64,000 nucleotides of DNA from Micromonospora olivasterospora (GTDB taxonomy: Bacteria; Actinomycetota; Actinomycetes; Mycobacteriales; Micromonosporaceae): contig NZ_VLKE01000001.1 in the NCBI RefSeq assembly GCF_007830265.1, positions 2,356,001 through 2,420,000 on the forward strand, given 5' to 3'. Below, piece by piece: positions 53,705 to 62,200 of the stretch. The translations under genes were made by a program, and so were the position numbers. Below the pieces are notes generated by a model. That model was not told the origin of the DNA, searched no databases, and was given only the letters and a program-made list of their open reading frames with translations. Position 1 is the stretch's first letter, and each line of letters opens with the position of its first letter.

Positions 53705-53964
53705 TGCCCACCCCGGCCACCCCGGACGACCCCGCAGCCACCAGCGACACCAACCGCGGCGACCTGCTGCAACTCCTGCTCCAGATCTGCGAGGACTTCC
53801 TCGCCCGCACCACTCCGGCGACCCACCACGAGGTCGACACCCTCCTACGCGCCCGCGGCATCACCGGCGGACCCGGATGGCTGATCGACATGCTCGGCCT
53901 CACCCGCCTGCGCCTGCAAGACGCAACCCACCGTGACGAACAAGGCGCCCACCGCGACACCTGA
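53704..53964 (+). CDS. Small third gene inside the IS21 element
   Basis: 86 residues, with the ATG sharing a base with the istB stop (TGATG). It ends at the inner edge of the right terminal repeat. Helical, with LLQLLLQICEDFLARTTPAT and a HEVDTLLRARGITGGPGW segment; no known domain. Translational coupling and position inside the terminal repeats make it part of the element. Function unknown. Confidence 0.6.
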   Translation: MPTPATPDDPAATSDTNRGDLLQLLLQICEDFLARTTPATHHEVDTLLRARGITGGPGWLIDMLGLTRLRLQDATHRDEQGAHRDT

Positions 53965-54095
53965 CCTCTGCAAGATCAGCCGTACTCACCTCTGCACTCC
54001 AACGAGTACCCCGACAATAGCGGGCGAGCCTGCTTGAGTGACGGGCCGCCGGTGGAGGCTGCGTGACGCTCCAGACCCCGGGAGCAAGGCATCAT

Positions 54096-55542
54096 GGCTC
54101 TTCGAAGTTAGACGGGGTTGAGGTGTCCGCGGTGGCGGCGGGTGGTGGCGGCACGGGTGCGTAGGCGCTGGTTTTCGGGGTTGCGGAAGCCGTAGGCGTC
54201 GCGGGCGATCGTCTTGATGACGCGGTTGGTGCCCTCGCTGCCAGCGTTGGTGATTCCGGTATGCAGGAAGGCGAGGATTTGCGGCCACCAGGTCTCGATG
54301 GTGGTGGCGAGGCGCTGCAGTTCGGGCAGGTCCGTGGTGGCGCAGCGGGTGTAAAAGCGGTGCAGCAGTCGGCTGATGGCTTCCCGGTCGGGGTGGGTGC
54401 GGGCGGTCGCGAGCAGGTCGAGCAGGTCTTCTTTGGCGTTCCATGCGGCCAGGATCGGTGCGCCGATGCGGGTGGGTAGGGCGGTGAGGGTGTCGACCAG
54501 ACGGTCGACGTGCCGGGCATGCATCCGGGCCGCTGAGCGGGTCAGGCGGTTGCGCAGCTGCCATTCGGGGTCGCTGGCCCGGCCACGGCGGCCCCGATGG
54601 GTAGCGGTCATCCGGCGGCGGACCTCGGTGACGGCCCGGTTGGCCAGTTGCACGACGTGGAAGTGGTCCACCACCAGGATCGCGTGGGGCAGGGCCTCGC
54701 GGACGGCGGCCTTGAACACGGTGCACATGTCGATCGCGACCGCCTCGATCTGTTTGCGCCAGGCGGCGGGACGTTGCCGCAGCCAGTCGGTCACCGCACT
54801 GCTGGTACGACCCTCGATCTGGGCGAGAAGCCCTTGCCCGTCGGTCAGATCACAGAACCCGACGTGCCACCGGTCGGCGGTCGTGGTCCACGACTGCGTG
54901 GCCTCGTCGAACGTCCACCGGGGCTTGCCGCGGCGGACCTCATCGATGCCCAGCACGGTGACGGGATCGGGCTCGTCCGGTAGCACCTGCTCGGCGTGGG
55001 CGGTGAACGCTGCCGCGACCACCGGCCAGGACAGGCCGTGATCGCGGGCGGCCTGCACGATCGTGCGGCCGGCGTCGGCGACGGCTGCCCCGGCGGCCTG
55101 CCGTAACCGTGCGGTCAGCCGGGCTCTTGCCGGAACCTGCGCCACGTGTTCGGTGAACGTCCGGCGCGGGCAGCCGGCCTGGTCACAGTGCCAGCGGCGT
55201 TTACGCCACCGCAACCGCGTCGCTCGGCCGGCCACGGGCAGGTCCCGTGGCCGGGTCGTCACCCATCCCTTGACCCGTTGTGCTCGCACACCGCAGTCCG
55301 GGCAGCATCGCGCCTGCTCATCGGCGGTAGACAAGCCGACCACCGGGACGCCGTCAGAATCCAGCTCGACCCGATCGGCAGCCAGCCCGTCCAGGCCCAG
55401 CAGCCGGGTCGTATCGTTGACCATGCTCGCAGCTCTTCACATGTGACCATCCGAACCAGACACTCAGATGATCACCGACGGGCTGCGAGCCCCTCACGCT
55501 CAGGTCGGCTCATCCGCGAACCCCGCTCAACTTCGAAGAGCC
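54096..55542 (-). mobile_element. ISL3-family element
   Basis: 1447 bp with inverted ends starting GGCTCTTCGAAGTT. The flanking 8-mers (GGCATCAT and GGTACTGG) differ, so the target duplication is lost or the flanks were rearranged. One intact transposase lies inside. It starts less than 100 bp from the IS21 end. Confidence 0.88.
54108..55424 (-). CDS. ISL3-family transposase
   Basis: 438 residues from ATG 55424. An N-terminal zinc-finger region (CCPDCGVRAQRVKGWV, WHCDQAGCPRRTF) is followed by the ISL3 DDE domain: VTVLGIDEVRRGKPRWTFD, EAVAIDMCTVFKAAV, LVVDHFHVVQLANRAV and GITNAGSEGTNRVIKTIAR with the final Glu. Full length without frameshift and probably active. Confidence 0.95.
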   Translation of the reverse strand: MVNDTTRLLGLDGLAADRVELDSDGVPVVGLSTADEQARCCPDCGVRAQRVKGWVTTRPRDLPVAGRATRLRWRKRRWHCDQAGCPRRTFTEHVAQVPARARLTARLRQAAGAAVADAGRTIVQAARDHGLSWPVVAAAFTAHAEQVLPDEPDPVTVLGIDEVRRGKPRWTFDEATQSWTTTADRWHVGFCDLTDGQGLLAQIEGRTSSAVTDWLRQRPAAWRKQIEAVAIDMCTVFKAAVREALPHAILVVDHFHVVQLANRAVTEVRRRMTATHRGRRGRASDPEWQLRNRLTRSAARMHARHVDRLVDTLTALPTRIGAPILAAWNAKEDLLDLLATARTHPDREAISRLLHRFYTRCATTDLPELQRLATTIETWWPQILAFLHTGITNAGSEGTNRVIKTIARDAYGFRNPENQRLRTRAATTRRHRGHLNPV

Positions 55543-55613
55543 GGTACTGGCCGGCGGTCTGGCGTCGGTAGCCGGAGTGGGCCGCCGACGCCAAGCCGCC
55601 GCGGGGCCTTGGG

Positions 55614-55800
55614 TCACTGGCCAACAACCATTACCGACAGCAGGGCACCGGCCAGCAGGTACGGGCCGAATGGGATGTCGGGCCGGCGGTTCAGCGCCAG
55701 GCGGGTCAGCGCTTCGGGAACGGCAAACGCGTAGGGCAGCAGAGCGCCCAGGAGCACCGCGGACCAGCCGAGAGGTCCCAGAGCCGCGCCGAGCAACGCG
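55614..55800 (-). pseudogene. Prepilin peptidase (A24), C-terminal remnant
   Basis: Minus-strand translation gives LGAALGPLGWSAVLLGALLP, YAFAVPEALTRLALNRRPDI and PFGPYLLAGALL. The last is the FGP motif near the end of type IV prepilin peptidases. Only about 60 residues remain; the upstream part is replaced by a resolvase fragment in another frame. Confidence 0.65.
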
Positions 55801-55971
55801 GCAGCGGGCCAGCTCCCGGAACCCGGCACGCTCCAGCGCCGGGATCTTGGACGAGGTGGCCGGGTCGCTGAACATCCGCGCCCCGGCCTCGGCGGTGAGC
55901 CCGGCCTCGTCAAGCAGGTGGGTCTGCCGCTGGGTGCTCTGCTCGTCGGTCGACACCCGCGTGTAGACCAA
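55800..55971 (-). pseudogene. Serine recombinase (resolvase), N-terminal remnant
   Basis: VYTRVSTDEQSTQRQTHLLD and RMFSDPATSSKIPALERAGF are the start of a resolvase/invertase catalytic domain, with the catalytic Ser in RVSTDEQ. The match ends at ELAR near 55800, where prepilin-peptidase sequence begins. A truncated, non-functional fragment. Confidence 0.7.
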
Positions 55972-56283
55972 CTCCGTCGTTGCCTGTCCTGTTCATCCGA
56001 TCGTCGCCGACACCGCTGATCCAACTGTCATCAAACGCTGTCGTCAACTCGGATCGGCCCGCATTGGATCGGCGGGTCGGATTCCCGTGGTCGGGAGTGA
56101 TCCATTGACTCCGTTCCGCACCTGTCGTCAAATGGTCCTCTGCCGACAGACACATCCGGGACGGATGCTGGGTGCTCGGCCAGACACTCAAACCGCCCGC
56201 CCTAAAGATCAACTACAGTAAATGATCTCCGGTGGCATGAGCGTTAGGAAACCCCTAAGGCCCGTGAAACTCAAGAACTAAAA
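55972..56283. other. Gene-free stretch
   Basis: No credible gene. It separates the fragments from the 3' end of the giant gene. An A-rich stretch just past the giant gene stop (about 56255-56310) is unusual here. Confidence 0.5.
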
Positions 56284-59200
56284 CTAAAGCAGAAGGTGTA
56301 AATCAAATGGCAACTCGAGACCTTGACCCGTTCCGGGTGGCGGTGGAGGGAGCGACGGCGCCGCCTCCCGCCAATATTTCCCGACCGATGTCTTGTCGAT
56401 CAGGTTGCCGGATAGTTCGGCTACCTCCGTCTGGGTGTAGGGGTGGCCGTCGGGGGCGGTCTTACCCTGCAGTCCCTGTGCCCAGGCTTTCACCCATGCG
56501 GCCATCCCCGGCCCCAGCCTCCCATTTCTGTCGGGGGTCAGGGATACCCGGTCGGGGAGTTCACCCTTTTCTTCCAGCGTCTTCAGGTATGCGCGGAGGG
56601 TGGCGGGCCCGTCCTTGCCGGGCCGCCATGTGACCACGTGATCTGGTGGTGGGGGCAGCGGCGGCGCCGCCTCCCGCCAATATTTCCCGACCGATGTCTT
56701 GTCGATCATTTTGCCGGATAGTTCGGCTACCGCATCCTGGGTGTAGGGGTGGCCGTCGGGGGTGGTCTTACCCTGTAGTCCCTGTGCCCAGGCTTTCACC
56801 CATGCGGCCATCCCCGGCCCCAGCCTCCCATTTCTGTCGGGGGTCAGGGATACCCGGTCGGGGAGTTCACCCTTTTCTTCCATCGTCTTCAGGTATGCGC
56901 GGAGGGTGGCGGGCCCATCCGTGCCGGGCCGCCAAGTGACCACGTGATCTGGCGGTGGGGGCAGCGACGGCGCCGCCTCCCGCCAACATTTCCCGACCAA
57001 TGTCTTGTCGATCAGGTTGCCGGATAGTTCGGCTACCTCATCCAGGGTGTAGGGGTGGCCGTCGGGGGCGGGCTTACCCTGCAGTCCCTGTGCCCAGGCT
57101 TTCACCCATGCGGCCATCCCCGGCCCCAGCCTCCCCTGCCTGTCGGGGGTCAGGGATACCCGGTCGGGGAGTTCACCCTTTTCTTCCAGCGTCTTCAGGT
57201 ATGCGCGGAGATTGGCGGGCCCGCCCTTGCTGGGCCGCCAAGTGACCACGTGATCTGGTGGTGGGGGCAGCGACGGCGCCGCCTCCCGCCAATATTTCCC
57301 GACCGATGTCTTGTCGATCAGGTTGCCGGATAGTTCGGCTACCTTCTTATGGGTGTAGGGGTGGCCGTTGGGGGTGGTCTTACCCTGTAGTCCCTGTGCC
57401 CAGGCTTTCACCCATGCGGCCATCCCCGGCCCCAGCCTCCCCTTTCTGTCGGGGGTCAGGGATACCCGGTCGGGTAGTTCACCCTTTTCTTCCAGCGTCT
57501 TCAGGTATGCGTGGAGAGTGGCGGGCCCGTCCTTGCCGGGCCGCCATGTGACCACGTGATCTGGTGGTGGGGGCAACGGCGCCGCCGCCTCCCGCCAATA
57601 ATTCCCGACCGATTCTTGGGCGATCAGTTTGCCGGATAGTTCGGCTACTTCCCTCTGGGTGTAGGGGTGGCCGTCGGGGGCGGTCTTACCCTGCAGTCCC
57701 TGTGCCCAGGCTTTCACCCATGCGGCCATCCCCGGCCCCGACTTCCCATTTTTCTTCTTGGGCAGGGATACCCCGTCGGGGAGTTCACCCTTTTCTTCCA
57801 GCCCCTTCAGGTATTCGCGGAGGGTGGCGGGCCCATCCTTGCCGGGCCGCCAAGTGACCACGTGATCTGGTGGTGGGGGCAACGGCGCCGCCGCCTCCCG
57901 CCAATAATTCCAGACCGATACATGGTTGATCAGTTTGCCGGATAGTTCGGCTACTTCCCTCTGGGTGTAGGGGTGGCCGTCGGGGGCGGTCTTACCCTGC
58001 AGTCCCTGTGCCCAGGCTTTCACCCATGCGGCCATCCCCGGCCCCAACTTCCCATTCTTCTTCTTGGGCAGGGATACCCCGTCGGGGAGTTCACCCTTTT
58101 CTTCCAGCCCCTTCAGGTATTCGCGGAGGGTGGCGGGCCCATCCTTGCCGGGCCGCCAAGTGACCACGTGATCTGGTGGTGGGGGCAGCGACGGCGCCGC
58201 CTCCCGCCAATATTTCCCGACCGATGCCTGGTTGATCAGTTTGTCGGATAGTTCGGCTACCTCCGTCTGGGTGTAGGGGTGGCCGTCGGGGGCGGTCTTA
58301 CCCTGCAGTCCCTGTGCCCAGGCTTTCACCCAAACGGCCATCCCGGGCCCCAGCTTCCCCTGTTTGTCGGGGGTCAGGGATACCCGGTCGGGGAGTTCAC
58401 CCTTTTCTTCCAGCGTCTTCAGGTATTCGCGGAGGGTGGCGGGCCCGTCCTTGCCGGGCCGCCAAGTGACCACGTGATCTGGTGGTGGGGGCAGCGACGG
58501 CGCCGCCTCCCGCCAATAATTCCCGACCGATTCATGGGTGATCAGGTTGCCGGATAGTTCGGCTACCGCATCCTGGGTGTAGGGGTGGCCGTCGGGGGCG
58601 GTCTTACCCTGCAGTCCCTGTGCCCAGGATTTCACCCATGCGGCCATCCCCCGCCCCAACTTTTTCTTTTTGGGCAGGGATACCCCGTCGGGGAGTTTAC
58701 CCTTTTCTTCCAGCTCCGCCATGTAATCGCGGAAGGTTTGAGGCCCGTCCTCGCCGGGCCGCCACGTGACCACGTGATCTGGCGGTTCTGGTAGTGGCGC
58801 CTTGGTGGTGGAGGCCGCTGGGGGCGGCTGTGGTGTGGGGTGCGAGGTTGCCGATTGGCCGGTACGGATCGGTATGGATCGCGTGTGCGGAGATGCCGGG
58901 CCGGACGTGATCCGAGTGTCGGGGTGGCCCAGTGCGACCATCCTGGGATACCCGGGTGCGAAACCATAGTTGTCGTGGAACCCCGACGCGGCCGAGGCCA
59001 GGGTGATGTTGACCTCGTACACCTCGGACATCAGGCGTAGCAGCGCCCCCTTGAGGTGGGGAACGGACGTCCCGCGCGTGTCCAGGGCCTGCCGCAGCGT
59101 CGCCACGTCCGCCGGGGACAGGCCGTTCTCCTCAGCGAAGTCGGTTCTGTCGATGATGAGGCCGAACTCCGCCTGCAGACTACGGCGCACATCCTCAGCT

Positions 59201-62200
59201 CCTGGCAGCCCCATCACGCCGGAGAATCGCGTGAACAACTCGTCCCACTCGTCTGACCGCGGCAGCTCGGCCGGCGCGGACGGTAACGGGACAGCAGCGG
59301 GAACAGCGGCGTTGTAGTGGTTGTAGTGGGTGGGGTTCGCCGGGTCGGCCGCAACGTAGTACAGGTCGACCCGCCGGCCGTCCAGCGGCCCGAACACCGC
59401 CACCGGGCTCACCCCCCGCCCCGTGCGCTGCCAAACGGTGATCCGGCTACCGGTGGCGTGGGCCAGCAACGGCAGCAGGAACTCCCCACCCGGCCCGGCC
59501 CACCGGCGGTCCCAGTTGGCCACCGTGTCGACGACCTCGGCAAACTCGTCAGCCTCGAGCGGCCCGTCGGACGTGCTCAGCACCTGGACCAGATAGTCAC
59601 GGGCCCGATCCGGCGCCAACAACGCCACCTGAAAACCCCGGCCACGCCCGTTGACGAAGTCCAACTGCTCCTGCGGCACATCCGTCACCGGACCGGGATC
59701 GAGCCACAACCCGATCAACTCCGCACGCGCCTCGTCATACCGCTGCCCGATCCGCCCCGCATCCAGGAAAGCCGCCTCGGTGACAACACCGCCCGCCGAG
59801 ACGCCCTGGTCGCCGACACGTTCCATCAGCCGCGCCAACACCTGCCCATCGCTGAGCTCCCGCACCTGCCGCCACGGCTGCCCCTGCGGCAGATGCCGCC
59901 GCTGCATCACCACATCGGCCGGCAACCCCCCGAAACGGGTGTCCAGGTACGACAGGACATGGGCCTGCAACAACTCGTTCACCCGCGCCAACTCAGACCC
60001 GGCCGGCACCGCACCAGCCATCCGCCCCACACTGACGCGCACCCCGTCAGCAGAGGAGAGCCACTCATACAGATCCGCCGGCAGCACCCCTGCCTGCGCC
60101 AATACGTCCCGCACCCACACCGGATCAGCGACAACGACCGCCGACAACACGCAATACCCATCAGCCGGCACCGGGAACTCCAACACCGGCCGGCCAACCC
60201 CATCCACACCATCCAGATCCAGAACCAGATCCGGGTCCAGAACCAGGTCCAGGTCCGGGTCCAGAACAAGATCCGGGTCCAGATCCGCATCCGGGTCCGG
60301 GCCCGGGGCCGGGTCCGGCATCGATAGATCCTGGGTGAATGCCGGGTTAAGAAGCGCCGGGTCAAGAGAAGACAGGTTGTGATCTTCCGTATCCCGATCG
60401 TCCGGCGCGGTCACGTCGTCCCCCACCACCGACGGCGCCCACGCGACATCCACCTCCGGCACCCCAGACGGCGGGTACAAAGAATCGACCTGTTCGGTGC
60501 CGTCCGGTGGCGTCCACCCCCAGCCGGGCGGCAGCGCCGACAGTTCCACCCCTCCCGGACCTAGACCCACACCCAGGTCCGGGTCCAGGTCCAGGTCCAG
60601 GTACGGCATCCACAGATCCTCCACGAATGCCGGGTCAAGAAGTCTCGGGTCAAGATGAAACGGGTCGTGGTCTCCCGCATCCCGCTGTTGCGGGACCGCC
60701 ACGGTCGCGTTGTCCCCCACACCCAACGGCACCCACGCGACATCCACCCCTGGCATTCCGGACAGCGGGGACTGGACCTGTTCGATGTCCTGCAGCGGCC
60801 CCCACTCAACGAGCTCTGGTGTGTCCAGATCCATCCCATCCAGATCCGGGTCCCATACGTTCAGGAATTCCTGATCACCAGACGCCAGGCCAGGACCAGG
60901 CGGATCGCCGTTGCCCGCTGGACCGGATGGCAGTCCGCCTGGAGAGTCGGCCGGGCCGGTGGAGGTGGTGAACATCGCGTGGGACGGGCCGCGTGGCGGG
61001 CTGGTGGAGGCGAGCAGGAACGCGCTGGTGTCGGTGCCGGTGTCGGTCGTGGTTGTCGGTTGCGGATGGCCGGTGGTCTGGCCGAGCAGGTCGGTGATGG
61101 TGGCGGGCCGACCGTTCCCGTCGAACGCGGCCACCCGGGTGCTGGATGCGAACAGGTGCCGCAGCCACGGATCACGTATCGGATCGTCCGGCTCGGGCCG
61201 GTCGACGGCGCCGGGCAGCAGAGGGTCCCGCACCCGGATCCTCGGCGGCCCGGATCTTTGTGGCTGGCTGTGGAGGGCGAACACGTGCTGCGGTTCGTTC
61301 GGTGGCGCGGCCCTGACCACCACCATCGACCCCGGCACCGCCCGCAACGCGGCCAGCACGTCCCCTCCCGCGACCCCGTCCGGGTGGGGGGCGACACGCT
61401 CGGGCACCGCGTCGAGGACCTCCAACAGTTGCGGCCAGCCCATGGTGGGCGCGAGCCGGCCGTCCGGTCCGATGATCCGGTCGTCGAACACCGCCCGGTT
61501 GCCCAACCGCTTGTACACGGTGTGGAACACATCGAGAGTGGCCGCCACGCACCACCACAGGTCACCGCTGCCGGGACGCACCTGCTCCGCAGCGGCCCAG
61601 TTAGCGACCCGCTGCCCGGACTCGAACATCCCGACGGCCTGCCCGGTTGCCGCAACGGCCTGCCCGGTTGCCGCAACGGCCTGCCCGGTTGCCGCGACAG
61701 CCGGCTCGCCGTGTCTGCCGGGGCCGCCACTGACCGGTTCATCCCGCGACGAAGCCGCGTCGCTGAGACCGTGCTTACCCGGCACCCCACCAAGCGACTC
61801 GTCCGGCGAGGACACGTCACTGATCGACATTGTGTCGCTGGTGTCGAGGTTGCTGAACACGTCATCGCTGGCGACAGACATGCCACTGTCACGGCCGCTG
61901 TCACTGTCGTTGGCGGTGGCGTTGTGGTGGATCGGCGTGTCATCGGCGCGGGAGGCAGCGCCAGCCGGCACCGTGCTACGGGCGCTGGCCGCCTCCGGCG
62001 TCCCAGCCGTGCCGGGCGTGCCGGGGGTGCCGGGGGTGGCGCTGCCGGCGGCCTGGGCGAGGACCTGGTGGTATCCGTTGACCCAGTCCCGTTGGAAGGA
62101 TTCGGCGAGGCGGTCGTGGCGGGCCGGCTTGACGCCGTACTGGTGGGCCAGGCCGGTGAACTGCTCTACTGCCTGGCTGGTCGCTGCTGCGGTGTGCTGC

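Larger units (their letters stand above)
49852..54001 (+). mobile_element. IS21-family element, split by an IS4 insertion
   Basis: Terminal inverted repeats of 38 bp with three mismatches begin TGGAGTGCAGAG at 49852 and, inverted, end at 54001. Without the inserted 1547 bp the element is about 2.6 kb, normal for IS21. It carries istA, istB and a third small gene. No target duplication is obvious. Confidence 0.88.

Noticed and set aside
56344..58788. CRISPR array
   Set aside because: The repeats are 306-bp units in one open frame without spacers; they encode protein repeats.
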